Source: Wallemia ichthyophaga EXF-994
Taxonomy: Eukaryota > Basidiomycota > Wallemiomycetes > Wallemiales > Wallemiaceae
DNA length: 64,000 nt
Assembly: GCF_000400465.1 (NCBI RefSeq)
Contig: NW_008806292.1
Coordinates: 124,001 to 188,000 of the forward strand
Direction of reading: 5' to 3'
The position numbers and the translations under genes were made by a program. Shown one piece after another: positions 11,214 to 23,698 of this stretch; position 1 is the first letter of the stretch, and the number at the start of each line of letters is the position of its first letter. Under the pieces are notes generated by a model, which saw only the letters and a list, made by a program, of their open reading frames with translations, was not told the origin of the DNA and did not search any database.

Positions 11214-14200
11214 ATGGACGCCGCACAGCTCCAGCAACTCTTCCAGTCCACTTATTCTCCGGATGTAAACGTTCGTAAAAGCTCTGAGCTCCAGCTCCGT
11301 AGCTTGGAAGCTGAAGAAGGTTTCCCGACTGCAACTCTTCAAATCATCGCGGAAGGAGATGATCTGTGGGTTTTAATGTTTTTCTGAAGACACCCTTTTA
11401 ATTCTCTGAACAGCGCTGTAAAGCAATCTTGCGCTGTCTACCTCAAAAATCGCATCTCTAGAAGCTGGGACATGGATGCAGCACGTTCCCGTCCTAACCA
11501 AACCGTTATCTCACAGACTGACAAAATGTCAATCAAGCAAAACATCCTGCAAGTCTTGGTCGCTTCAACCAGCTCAGCTGTTAGAGTACAAATCGCTCAC
11601 ATTATCGGCACAATTGTGAGCTCGGACGTCCCCGATCACTGGCCTCAATTCCTTGAGATTGTTCTCCAGCTCCTCGTCTCCCACGATGCACGCGAACAGT
11701 TTGCTGGTGAGCTCGCCCTCCATGAAATTCTCAAGGCGTGGAGGTTCAGGACTACAAAGAAGGAGTACATGAAGGAAATAGTTTCAAGAACGTTCCCTAT
11801 TCTCGTTGAAACTGGTAAGAATGTCTTAGCCCAAGACTCAGCCGACGCTGGATCAATGTTGCACATCATTTTCAAGATCTACAAGGCTTCTATTCAACAC
11901 GACCTCAGCGAACACCAGCAGCAATCTATTGTCGTCTGGGGCTCTCTTTTCTTATCCGCAATTAACAAGGAGATTCCAGTTGAGCTTTTGCCTGAAGATG
12001 AGGAGGAGCGTGAACGTAGCCCTTGGTCCAAGGCAAAAAAACACGCTTTCTATTGTCTCAACAGACTCTTTTCTAGATTTGGAAGCCCATCTCAGCTCTC
12101 CTCACGCTCACAAGAGTACAAACCATTCGCCAATACCTTTGTCAACAACTTCGCACCTGAAATCCTCAAGTCATACCTCTCTATAATCGAAAAGAATCGA
12201 ACTCAAGGTCTCTGGCTGTCTAGCAAGTCGAAGTACTTTATCTTCGACTACCTATGTGAATGCATCAAACCTAAGTCCACATGGTCATTACTCAAACCAC
12301 ACGTAACGCAAATCGTTGCAGAATTTGTCTTCCCTCAAGTTATCTTTAATCAGGCTCAGGCGGAGCAGTTTGAGGATGATCCTGTCGAGTTCATCAGAAC
12401 TTCTGTCGATCCTTTGGAAAACTTCAACAGCCCATCTGCAGCTGCAACCACATTCTTGTTGGCACTTACGAGAAATAGAACAAAATCTACCTTTGAAGAT
12501 GTCTTGCACTTTGTCAACAGCGTTCTTACCTCTAGCAAGACTCCTCAGGAAAAATATGGTGCTTTGTCCATCCTGATTGCCCTTGCGCCTATCGTAATGA
12601 GCTCAAAGAAATTCGGTGGAATGATGGAATCAGTCTTTGTTAACCACGTTCTTCCAGAATTTAGCTCCGAATTTGCATTCATGAGACTGATTGCTTGCGA
12701 GATGGTTCAGAAGTACGAAACTTGGGATATCAAGTGGAGTAATAAGTCTAACCTTGAAGCTCACTTCAGAGCTGTAGTGAACGCTTTATCGGATAGTCAA
12801 TTACCAGTCAGGGTTTTAGCTGCATTGGCATTAACAGAACAGATCCAACACCCTGAAGTCAAGGCTGCGATGGCACCAAGTATCGCAAAGATTGTTCAAG
12901 ATCTCTTAAAATTATCTGACGAAATCGATCTCGATATACTTAGCCAAACGATGGAGAGAATTGTTGACGATTTCGGTGATGAGTTGATTCCATTTGCTGT
13001 AGATGTCTCAAGACATCTCGGTGAAACGTATATGAGAATCATGACTGAGCAGCTCAACATCAGAGAAGCAGCTCCTCAAGGTGAAATTGACCAATATGTC
13101 GACGCCGGAGAAGACAAGGTGATGGCGGCTATGGGTGCCATGAAGACACTCCAGCAATTAGTCAGATCTTTAGAGAACAGTCAATCTATCTTGAAGGAAA
13201 TCTCATCCATTTCTACACACTTGGTTGTTTTCACTGTTCAGAATGAGTTCATCGAATTGTATGATGAAGTATTCGAGCTCATCGATTGCTTAACTTTCTT
13301 CATGAGAGCCATCCCTGACGATCTTTGGCCTGTCTTTGAGGCTTTGTACCAATCGTTCAAAGGCTCAGGTGTCGACTATCTCTCTGAAATGTTGCCATCA
13401 TTGGATAACTTTATAAGCTACGGATCTCCTGTGTTCGCGCAAAATCCTACATATAGACAGATGGCGGTTGACATATATGCTACCGCCATGGAATCAGAAC
13501 AGCTTGGCGAACAAGACAGACTTGTTGCTTCTCAATTGATTGAATCTGTTCTCCTTCACTTGCCAGGTCAAGTTGATGATGTAGGTTTGGATTACGATTT
13601 AGATCTGTTCACTTACTGACTGCAATAAAGGCACTCCCACTCATTATCGGAACAGCTATGAAACAACTCGATCCAAAGATCACACGTACAAAGTCACTTC
13701 GTCTCCACCTCCTCGAGACTATTATTAACTCGATCATATACAACCCAGTCATCACCTTATCCATTCTCGAGCAGGCTGGTGCCACTGCTACATTCTTCAC
13801 AACATGGATGTCAAACATCAATCTCTTTAGCAGAGTACACGACAAGAAATTGGTTGTCGTCGGTGTTTGCTCACTTATGCAACTGACAGTAGAGCAAACA
13901 CCACCTTCAGTCCAATCAGGTTGGCCAGCACTGTTTGCAGCATTGTTAGACATAGTTGAGCAGCTCCCTCAAGCTATCAATGAGCGCGACGAGCTTAAAG
14001 AGAGAGCAGGTGAATTCCAAGATGACGAAGAGGAAGACTTCGATTTTGCAGCTGATGATGTTGATGGTGGAGATGACGAGGGTGACATCGTGGATGAGGA
14101 CAACGAGTACCTCGAAGTCTTGGCTGCTGAAGCACAGAGATTGGCTGGAGAGCAGCAGCAGAAAGGCAAGGGCATGGGTGCTGAACTTGGAGAAGACGAT

Positions 14201-14425
14201 TATGACGATGATGACGAGGATCTCGAAGAGGAATTGACTTTCGAGTCACCATTAGACTCTATCGACGTCTTTGTCAGATTCAAGCATCGTCTCACCATCT
14301 TCCAAGCTACCAATCCGGCCGCCGCGACATCTGCAAACGGATCACTTGACCAAGACCGCCAAGTCAAGTTACAGAACGCAATGAATTTGGCTAACGAGCG
14401 TGAAACTCAAGGTTTCTCAGCTTAA
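11214..14425 (+). CDS. Importin-7-like karyopherin
   Basis: Nuclear import receptor of the importin-beta superfamily, importin-7/8 (yeast Nmd5/Sxm1) branch. It carries ribosomal proteins and other cargoes through the nuclear pore with Ran. Exons 11214-11365, 11414-13580 and 13631-14425 give 1037 aa, essentially the length of human importin-7. The N-terminus is an importin-beta N-terminal domain (ARM/HEAT start MDAAQLQQLFQSTYSPDVN, then SCAVYLKNRISRSW). The body is HEAT-type helical repeat. Near the C-terminus is the long acidic stretch typical of this branch (about residues 895-965, runs of Asp/Glu), followed by LDSIDVFVRFK. I chose the ATG at 11214 because upstream in-frame sequence lacks family similarity. 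Confidence 0.92.
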
Positions 14426-14557
14426 ACAGACATAGTTTGATTATAAAAAACGATATATATATATCCCTAAACATATATTTTAAATAGAAATCAACTTTTT
14501 AATGAATTATTGTTTTAAATGGATAGCCTGAGTGGTGTATAGTCAAATGCAATTAGT

Positions 14558-14923
14558 TTATTCCTGAATCTTTGCGAGGATCTCAGAGTCTCTAAATAAA
14601 TAGTATTCCTGTATCATTTTTAGCTCGAAAAATACATTATAACGCTGACACACCTCCTCGCCAACTTTGATGGAAGAACCTCCCCAGCCTGGCAACAAGA
14701 CCTTGTCGCCAGACTTTACAGAGTTAGGGACATTGTCACCAGTCTTGGAGTCTCTAATACCTGGACCGGTAGCGATGACGGTAGCTTCTGGAAGCGGAGA
14801 TGCAGTTGATGACGAAGGCAAGTACAAACCACTCGCTGTCTTCTCTTGTGGCTTGAAACGCTGCACAAGGATTCTGTCAAGTGTTGGAAGCACGCTCTTG
14901 ATGTTACGAATAGTGGTGGCCAT
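14558..14923 (-). CDS. HSP10: Mitochondrial chaperonin HSP10 (GroES family)
   Basis: Co-chaperonin that caps HSP60 in the mitochondrial matrix. Exons 14923-14654 and 14608-14558 encode 106 aa, the usual length. The mobile-loop region ASGLYLPSSS, the PGIRDSKTGD turn and GDKVLLPGWGGSSIKVG are all present, and the C-terminus EYYLFRDSEILAKIQE is canonical after splicing. The 45-nt intron (GTGTGT..CAG) is a multiple of three and has no stop, so retained transcripts would insert 15 residues. Conservation argues for removal. The frame continues upstream to a TTG, but the ATG at 14923 gives the standard MATTIRNIKSVLP start. It diverges from URB1 across 155 nt. Confidence 0.96.
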   Translation of the reverse strand: MATTIRNIKSVLPTLDRILVQRFKPQEKTASGLYLPSSSTASPLPEATVIATGPGIRDSKTGDNVPNSVKSGDKVLLPGWGGSSIKVGEEVCQRYNVFFELKMIQEYYLFRDSEILAKIQE

Positions 14924-15078
14924 ATGTGCAGATGAGTTGATAGTCCAAGTCCAAGTGAGTCTTACCAAAGTCAGAAGCTGCTAGAACCCGGAAAAATTTC
15001 CATCCAACAGGTGGACGCTTGCAATTCATTTCACCTGCTTAGCGCAATCGCAGCTTCTTTGTCCACTACCATTGCAAT

Positions 15079-18000
15079 ATGACGCCGCCGCCAGTCAAGC
15101 GTCAGAAGCCCGAGATAGAATTCACGGATGGATTAGACTTTATTACGAAATTCAGCGCTGCTTATAGAGCCTCTGCGCATGAGGGATCTCTCTCCGGTAT
15201 CAAAGATATCTTAAGCGCTTTCAGAAGCGCTATCACAATACCGCAAGACCTTCCTATAACCGATAAGCGCTACAAATTAGTTTTAGATTATCTAAGAAGG
15301 TCTTCCAATGCATCTGAGCTTTTCAGGTGCTGGGAGTTGTGCCATCAGGTCTGTCTTCTTCTTTCGGGATCCAAACCAGCTGATTGGAATCGTAGGACCA
15401 CAAATTAGCTGCAAGTCTCCCCCTCCCTCTCACTACCATTGCTGCTCTCCTCAATGTTGCGGCTTCGCACACTCACTTGCATCCATCTGCATTAGCCATC
15501 CTCAACGAAGCTATAAAATCACAGTCCTTCCTCAGAGATTACATGGGTGATAACAAAAACGACCTTATCTTGGCGTCTCTCAAGCTAACCCTCGCCATGG
15601 CTGAGGCTGCTGGTAGGATTGGCGTGCAGAAGGAAATGCGCACCATTTGGGAGAACTTTGGATGGTCATTTAAGGTAAGTTGAGTATGAACACTCATCTT
15701 TAACTGACTCCGGCCGAAGTTTGTACCAAAATTGCTGAATATGCGCAGAAAGAAGTCCACTGATGGCGAAAACGACCCTATCGGAAAAGCGGGTAGGCAT
15801 CACCATCTATAATCATCAGTGTTCTCACAAATTCGTAGATATTCGTACGCTCTACTTACTTCTCAATATGGTGTTCATTTCACCATCACTCTCCAATCCA
15901 TACCTTATCAACATGCACTTGTCACACAAAGAGATCAACCAGCAACTCTTTAAAGGACTCTCGCAAGATCATTATCTTGTGATACAAAAGTTTCTTAAAA
16001 TTTGGCATGATTGCTGGTCAGACGGTCGTATATCTAGATCTATCAAACTCTCTATCTGGAATGAGCAGACTATTGACCACATATTAAAGCTCTACAACAG
16101 AAATGAAAACGAAGGTGATGATGTGATTGAGCAAATTCCAGCTAAGCTCGTACATGTATATCTCAAATCATTGTGCACAAGACCAGGATTCGCGTTGTGT
16201 TTCAAAGACGATGGTTACTACCCCCGCCAGCAGCAACAGCAGGGCGAGAATATAAGTACCAGCAGACTTTACAACCGTCAATTACTCGGTGTTCTTAAGA
16301 ATCTTCGTATCGGTGACAATGAGCTCAACGCTGATTTGGCCCTGTCAATACTAGCAGCATGTCCGGAGCTGGCATCGCATTACTGGAAACAGTCAAGTTT
16401 GACACTCGAGCCCCGTTTATCATCGAGATGGATCTCCAACATTTCCTACTTAGCATGTGCGGTGTCCTTACCAGTTCCAACTGAATCATTCAAGCAAAAC
16501 GGATTTTACAAGCCATCACCACCACCGTTGAATGGAATGATTGAAGCAATTATCCCGACGATTGTTCAGAAAGCCAACTTTACTAAAGGTTTACACTCTT
16601 CAACTCCAGTGCAACTGGTACAGCACTGCATATCGCTTGCGGTCACAAAAGCCCTTGATAAGCTTGATAGAGTTCAGCAATTGATGCAGGAGGCAGCTGA
16701 TTCGTTAGAAGAGAGCGAGGCAGATGGCCAATGGCACAGACGTCGTAGAGAGTTGTTGCGTGAAGCGATAAAAAGATTGCCTGAGGGTAAAGTTATTGCT
16801 CATTTTGCTGCATCTCAAGAATCATCAAAGAACAAGATGTTGCTGGAAAATTCGCTAAGATTGTTGCATCAGTATCAGTCAGTTATACCGACAGCCTTCC
16901 AAGAATCTCAAATTGATGTATCGAAGTTGCTTTTCTCAGGTGGACTTGCAGATCCTAACCTTGATTCATTTGACTCTTTGAGTCAACTGCACGCGCTTCG
17001 TTTGTTGAAAGGCAGTGATGTATACAATGTCGCTTCGAAAGTCGGGTCAGAGAGTGCATTCAAAGCAATCATGAAACTCAATATCAATACTAAACACGCT
17101 TTTATTAGAAATGTCACTAGTGAGATTGTCTCCAATTTCTTATCGAACAGCGTTTTATTCGAGCACGACAAATCTGAAACTCACCTCTGGCTTTCAAACT
17201 TGAGCGCGGATAGCCTCGATTTCGTTGATAGCTGCATTTTGCGCTGCGTTAAGACACCTTACAGATATTTAGAGCAAATGCGAGAACTTTTAGATAAGGA
17301 GTCTGATGCAGATTTACCTGCTTCACTCCCATCTCCACTTATCTATACTTTACTTGAACAGCTAAGCTATCAAATTTCGAAGAAGCTGCTGAGCGATGAT
17401 AACGCAGCTGAGTTGGCAGGCTATGCTCGTAATCTGATTATCGGACTGGCCGGAAAACAGCCTTCAATTGACGGTATTGTTAAGCGTCTTGTTGACTGGT
17501 TGAGACATATTTGTGACAGTCACGATGGTTCCAATTCCCGCATACAGTCAGATATCATCAAAAGACAAACGAAGGGTCTCACTAAGCCACCAAAGAAGGT
17601 GTCTGGCTTAGATGGGCTCGATCATTCGGACTTACCAGCTCGCATCTATTCTTTAGATCCAGTTGACCAGAATCTATTCGCGTCTGTCAAGTTTGATGGT
17701 ACACAGAGGTATGTTTCTTGTCTCAAGTAAATTAACTGACCGCCTGGCCTAGCTTGATTGAACGTTTCGATTTAGTTGTTCCACATATCACACCAGATGC
17801 CCTCGACGATGTTGTGTCAAGAGACTACATCAAAGAGAGTGCCAAGGCATACTACTCACATGCAAGATCAACTCAATTCCTTGTCCGCAGACTTGGGGAT
17901 GAACGTGGCAGAGATGTTATCATCAGTCTGTTAATTGAGCTTATCAAGTCCGCTGGAAAGAATGAGAAAAGAACTGTCATCGAGACTGTACTGCAATCTC

Positions 18001-20944
18001 GCGTGTTACTCGCCATTTTTAATACAAAGAACATAGAGCTCAGTCTATCAAACTGTGGGTTTCGCTGCTAATTATTCAACTCGACTGACCAGTCTTGCAC
18101 AGCTTTGAAACGATTCACCGAAGAGCTGAAGAAGGTCGATAATATTTCACATGATTATGCTGGACAGTTATCCGACTTTGTTGGTCAAGCAGCTACACAA
18201 TTCACTAAAAAGGATTGGAAGGTGAGAGGGTTGTGTCCTGGTCGACTTAACTTAATAATCTACATAGGATTATGAAAGTGTTATGATTTGTTGGATACCA
18301 TTCTTTGACTTCAAACAGCTGAACGAAGCGCTCATGATGTCAGCAGTCAACGCACCGGAAAGCTTAGTGACATTCAAGCACATTTTGATTATCTTGAACA
18401 GGAGCGAGCACTCTGAAATAGTTGCAAGCGTATACGATAGATCATCATCCCTGAAGACGCTGATCGACGTTGTGTTCAAGACAACAGATGAGGGTGTCTT
18501 GAACGAGCTGCACAAGTTCTTTGAACGTCTATTGCCGCTCAGAAACTTCAATCAGGGCGACGCCACCGTAGCTGTTTCTCAATTTAAGAGTTTGCTCAAA
18601 CCAAAAGAGGTAGAAGTGAAAAAGGTTCAATTACCTCAGACGCAAAAGCAGGATTCCATCATGGCCTTGTTGATCACAAGATTCTCTCAATACAGACGCG
18701 CTTTCTACAAGTCAACCAAAAAGGTTAATATCGGTGATCTGCCCAAGTTGTCAGCGACTGCTTACGGGAATATTGTCGCACTTGGCGTGAGATTTGGTGC
18801 CTCACTGGAGGACAAAGAGATTGATTTAGCTAAAAAGGTGGCTGGAGTTGCTGTTCAGCATGCTATCGATATAGAGAATGAAGAAGTTTCTATTGAACAT
18901 ATCTTTGCTTTATTCAAATCATCAGCTGATGCCCAATCCCTTTTATCTCAATTGAACTGGATACCTGGATACAGTGCAAGGTTGTGCAAATTGCTTAGTC
19001 AGATTACTGATTCCCTCTCATCATTTGAGGAATCGCAAAGCTTTATCAAGAAAGCATTCATTGGCAACCTCGACAAAATGGTCAGAATTATCAACATGCA
19101 AGAAAAAGAAGTCGATGCAGCTGCTTTGGAGTGTTTGGCGAATGTCGCATCAAAGATACAATTGTCTGCTGACGATGTCGAGTCTTTCCTTATCACATCC
19201 TCGCAACGCGGTTTGTCACAAGCCCCTGTGATGAAATTTGCAGGTGTTTTGCTGAATTCAGTGCAACTACCCCCAAATCTCGTTCTTTCACTGATTCAGT
19301 ACGCTTACGGATCTAATTTATTCAAAGATGTGTCTTCAAATATAAGCATTACGAAGCAGCGCGTTTTAGAGTACATCCACAAACTCTTCCACAAGGCACC
19401 TGCGGCTCTTTGTCAACTCACACAAATCAATCCATTGGTGAACATCTACAATGCAACCTTACATCCATCTGATACTCTTATACTAGATATCTTCAACCTT
19501 TTCGAGCGTGTCTGCAGGCAGTCCCTCACCGCCATTACTAGGGTTTGGACACCTCCATCTACTATTGCGCCAGCAAATTCCAACAGTCGCGCAATAGACG
19601 CAATCACCGCGCTAGATAGTAATAAGGTATTTAGCACCTGCCTGTCCTTCCCTAACAGACTGTCTTTTTCGAGGGATATTAGCAACATTGATGACATAGA
19701 ATGTCCTGAAGACCTCTACGATCCTAGATTTTTGATGGCATTACTATCGAGCGTTTTTATGGATGAAACCCTCACTGATTTCGAGTACCTCGAGTTGGTT
19801 AGATACTCAATCATCAACGTTCCTATAATGGGCCTGTCATCGCGCCGTCCTGACATGAGAAAGGCTTCCCTGCATCTTATGGGACACGTCAGCGGTATAT
19901 TGAACGTGAGTTTTAGTGTCACGCTAGACATCAGCTAATAAAGCTCAATAGAAACGGAACTTTACAGAAAAGGCAGAATTGGAATACTTGTTACAAAACT
20001 TCCGTAACACAATACCTCAGCATGAAATGCATGAAGAGGTGCCTAGACAACCAACCTTGATTACAGCGTTCGTTTCACACGCCACAAGAGCGATAGTCAA
20101 CCCATCAAACCACGCTTACCCACTCATAATGAGATTTCTACTGCAGCGTCCGCAACTCGATGTCAAGAATGTCCCGCTCTTCTTCGACCTCCTACTTAGT
20201 TACGGTGAAGACAGGAGATGGGAAAGAGGATGGATATTGAAGCTGTTAAGAGATGGTGTAAAGTCATCATATGATTGGCTGATGATGAAGCGTCGTCACA
20301 ATTGGGACGTTCTAGCTACGTTATACGAATCGTCGACAGATGATATTGCAATCAAGACACTGATTGAAGAAGTTGCTTTGACTTTGACAAGCAATCCTGC
20401 AACAGCTACCAATATTGTCACATCCAAGCCGTTCTTGATGTGGATCAATCAACAGTTTGCCATCACGAAGGTTGGCAGTAGATCTTTGAAAAACTTTCTC
20501 AAAGTTGTTTCAAATATTGTCAAGAACGGGGATATATCTGCGATGGATTATTCGTCAAGAGGTGTTTGGAGATCTGAGGTTTTCTCAATTGTCAATCTCG
20601 CCACCAAGTACAACGATATAGAGTGTTTGAGACTGTCGTCTGAGATTTTCCACTCACTGACAAACTTACCTATGTCGGAGAAATACCGTGACATCATTTC
20701 GTCAGGTTCGGTTGAGGCGCTGCTCAAAAACCTTGTCACCGCTGTATCTAGAGCTGGATACGATATTGATGAAAATTACAGAACTACACTGAAAAATCTC
20801 GGGTTGGTCTTTGCAGCTGTCAAAACTAACGACACACATTCCAAAGACACACATGGTTGGATTCAACTGATCAGCAGAATATTAGCTACTGGTGATGACA
20901 ATTACTACAACATGGTATTAGGGCAGTTACATAATTACTTGTAG
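15079..20944 (+). CDS. URB1: URB1/NPA1 nucleolar pre-ribosome assembly protein
   Basis: Very large helical-repeat scaffold of early pre-60S particles in the nucleolus. Eight exons: 15079-15348, 15396-15674, 15720-15792, 15839-17708, 17753-18054, 18103-18221, 18268-19905 and 19952-20944, encoding 1847 aa (yeast Urb1 is 1764). The N-terminal block (KRYKLVLDYLRRSSNASELFRCWELCHQ), the QKFLKIWHDCWSDG motif and the C-terminal region with SSYDWLMMKRRHNWDVLATLYES support the URB1/NPA1 N- and C-terminal domains. All seven introns (44-48 nt) keep phase. The stop lies 12 nt from the convergent TEN1-like stop. Confidence 0.9.
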
Positions 20945-20956
20945 ATTTCATTGCAC

Positions 20957-21410
20957 TTAATTTCTTCTATCAACCGCGTCAGACCATTGTGTGATGTTTA
21001 GACCATTACATATCTTGTAGATAAGAGCGTTAAAAGTGAGTGTGTCACCATCAAAAGCAATTTGATCCGAAGACTAATGTTAGAACTGTCAGGAATAACA
21101 TAGCTTACAACATGAACCAATGCTCACCTCGTCAATTTCTCCCCATATCATCACTGTGTCGTTGACCTCTGGCGTAGGCACGCTCAGAGAATCAGGTAAA
21201 CAGTTCTCAAGATTTACAGTGAGAAAGTGTTTATTGTGAACTATTTCTATTAAAGGAAGCTGGCACTGAGATACGCTATTCTCTTCGTTAGTAAGGCGAG
21301 AGAATGCGTGGCGGGAGAACTAACCTGCCGACTGTCCTCAGCTTGGTGAGCGCCTCGCATTTTTTCACTTTCTCAATCGACCTCGTTATCGCGACAACTG
21401 GTTCACTCAT
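20957..21410 (-). CDS. Small OB-fold-like protein, candidate telomere subunit TEN1
   Basis: Three exons, 21410-21325, 21275-21128 and 21073-20957, encode 116 aa, too fragmented to show as one frame. The pattern is that of a single OB fold: ALTKLRTVGSV near residue 25, beta-rich HNKHFLTVNLENC, DTVMIWGEIDES, then a C-terminal helix CNGLNITQWSDAV. The LRT.G start, the .V.GE.. strand and the GLN-containing final helix resemble the TEN1 subunit of the CST (Cdc13/CTC1-Stn1-Ten1) complex as I recall it, and the length fits TEN1 (about 120 aa). Another small OB-fold protein such as an RPA3 relative is the alternative. The splicing is coherent (49- and 54-nt introns, both phases correct). Assignment is tentative. 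Confidence 0.55.
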
Positions 21411-21519
21411 TGTTGTATGATTGTCATACAAAAAGAAAAATACAATCGAGCATTGTTTCCTAGTTTCTTGCTGTCAATCATCGCGGCAAATTTGTACATG
21501 ATAAAGCCATTAATATAGT

Positions 21520-23542
21520 TTATTTGCGATAGAAACTGTTTAGTTAGCATGATATTATGAGAGGACAACACACTTACATCTTCTTGAAGTTGAAGTAAAG
21601 TTGCATCACTCCTCTGTCGTACGACGATCTGAATCCTCTGGAAAGAAAATCAGCTGTTGTCTCAAAATCAGACCACTACCCACCGTTTATGCGAGTGTTC
21701 CCACTCTTTGTTGACAATCGTGAATGCAATGTCTTCATATGGAGGTCCTGCTATGAACATTACCGTAGATATGTCAGGATTATCTTTGTTTTTAATGACT
21801 TTGTAAGTCGGTGTCTTGGTTTTGTCTATGAGATCCGGGTAGAAGATGTTGAACTTGTATCCTTGAACAACTTTCGGAGGTGGGTTGTCTTGATCGTAGT
21901 GTGTTTGGTTGTATCTAGATAATTTGGTTGAGATTTTTATCAAAAAGGAGCATCATGACCCACTTGTTCCACTCATAACCTGTATGCACTCTATTGAAGT
22001 ATCTCGGTTTGCGCGGCCTGTTCAGGTCATCCCACGTGTAAGTCACTTTGGCGGCCTCTTGGACTTCTGTGAAGATATAGTCGTTGTCGAACTCGTCGTT
22101 GAAGTTGTGAGGTGTTTGTAAATCCTGCATCCTGAACCAATTCTCTAGCTCCATATCTGTCACCGAGGCACCGACATCATCTGCTCGGGGTGCTACCTGC
22201 TTCTGAGGCAGTTCTGATCTGGCTATGAAAGTCGAGTTTATCAATTCACGCCTGTGTTTCATCTATTCAAATAATGGTTATTAGTTGAGTTCTATTCAAA
22301 TAAACTTACCAAATTCTTCTTATCGTCTTCTTCCAGTACCATCGGCATCTGTCGATCTTCATACGGCAGTTGCTTTTTATGTGTTGGTTTAGGAGACATA
22401 CAGGGATCATATTCGTCAGGTTTGATTGCTTCTGTCTTAGGCGTCTCTTCTGGCTGTTTGGACTTAGGTGCCTGATCCATATCGTCTTTCATCGATTTGG
22501 TTAATTCAGACTGCATTCTTTCTGCTTCGAGCTGCTGCTTTTCGCGTAATTGAGTAAGTCGATTGTTGAGCACGAGTTTGTGCATGTCATTCAACTTGGC
22601 TTTGGCTTTGTGCACGAGTAAACTTTTGAGAAGATCCTCCCAGTACTCCATATCGATTGCTGCATCAGATTGTAGCTTGACCTGAATAGATTGTTGCAGT
22701 TGTGAGAGCTGGTAGAGGCTCTTTCCTTGGAGTATCATCTCTATCTGTTCCTCTGCGTCTTCGTCTATTGCGTGTGGCTCGCTCATTGTTCTCACTATTC
22801 TTTCCAACTTGTTTTCACAAACGGCTAGCATGCACTTGAGCGATTCATTAGAAGGATGAGATAGTAAGAGAAAGTAACCCACGTTCCAAAATTCTTTGTT
22901 TTGTTCAGCTGTCTCAAGGTCAAGGAATTCGCAAATATCAGCATGAAGCGCTTTAGCTTGGTCGAAATTGATATTTTCCAAGATACGATAGGGTTCATCG
23001 AGATGGACTTCAAGACCAGTTTCAACTTCTTGGTCGTCATCACGGGTGTGGGTGGTATCAGGATGTGCAAACTTCAAATTCAAGCAGAGGTAGTCAATTG
23101 GCTGAGCCCTGTGGCCCTTGATTCTCATAACAGCACGCATACGCTTCTGTTCAAGCATGAAATCATCTTCTTTATTGAGCCATTCTTGGGTTTGAGCAGA
23201 GTCATTTAGTCGTTGCGCTTTAGACTGCTCTGCCTCTTTCTCCATCTTATCCAATTCACGTTGTTGTCTTCTCATATTGAGTTTGTGAAGCTCTTCCCTC
23301 GTTTCAGCTCTGCGCTGCTCATCTCTCTCAGCTGCTTGATCTGCAGTGATACCAGATTTCCTATCTTTCTCAGATTTCTTCTGCCACTGAAATTTAGAGT
23401 TTAGATCTGAATCGTTGAAAGGGTTATCTGAGCCGGAGAAAGTGGAAGCTGTAGCCATTCTCCGTGATTCTTCTTGCTTCCTTTCACGCTTGGATTGATG
23501 AGAGTTATCGTCATCGTATCTATCTCTCTTGAAAGAAGACAT
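21520..23542 (-). CDS. Cactin, splicing-associated nuclear protein
   Basis: Cactin homologue (fission yeast Cay1), a nuclear spliceosome-associated protein linked to splicing fidelity and, in fission yeast, telomere maintenance. Five exons: 23542-22310, 22262-21964, 21914-21684, 21637-21578 and 21520-21535 (16 nt), giving 612 aa. The N-terminus is a charged coiled coil (NPFNDSDLNSKFQWQKK, repeated Glu/Lys/Arg helices). The middle contains DYLCLNLKFAHPD. The conserved C-terminal cactin domain reads YFNRVHTGYEWNKYNQTHYD, QGYKFNIFYPDLIDK and AGPPYEDIAFTIVNKEWE. The final micro-exon adds only the last five codons. It diverges from MCM4 across 156 nt. Confidence 0.93.
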
Positions 23543-23698
23543 GGTGGTAGAGAGATAAGGGGAGTGGTGTGTGTGCTAGCAGCTTAAATACAAGATGTGA
23601 AATTGATTGATTCATTTCTAATCTTGCGATTGTAATCTTGCGACTTAGACTATCGAATTGATACGCGTGTTGAACACATACCATCAACGACGCGTAAA
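23543..23698 (+). promoter_or_regulatory. Cactin/MCM4 divergent promoter with two MCB (ACGCGT) boxes
   Basis: Two perfect ACGCGT hexamers lie at 23663-23668 and 23690-23695, the second ending 3 nt before the MCM4 ATG. ACGCGT is the MluI cell-cycle box bound by MBF (Swi6/Mbp1) in fungi, which drives G1/S expression of replication genes including MCMs. Their placement upstream of a replicative helicase gene supports function. The boxes are seen, the regulation is inferred. Confidence 0.6.

Noticed and set aside
14924-14968. N-terminal extension of HSP10 to a TTG at 14968
   Set aside because: The canonical MATTIRNIKSVLP start is at the ATG 14923. The extension is leader sequence.
22825-23070. 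81-codon minus-strand ORF overlapping cactin
   Set aside because: Same strand but shifted frame inside the conserved cactin exon. Shadow only.
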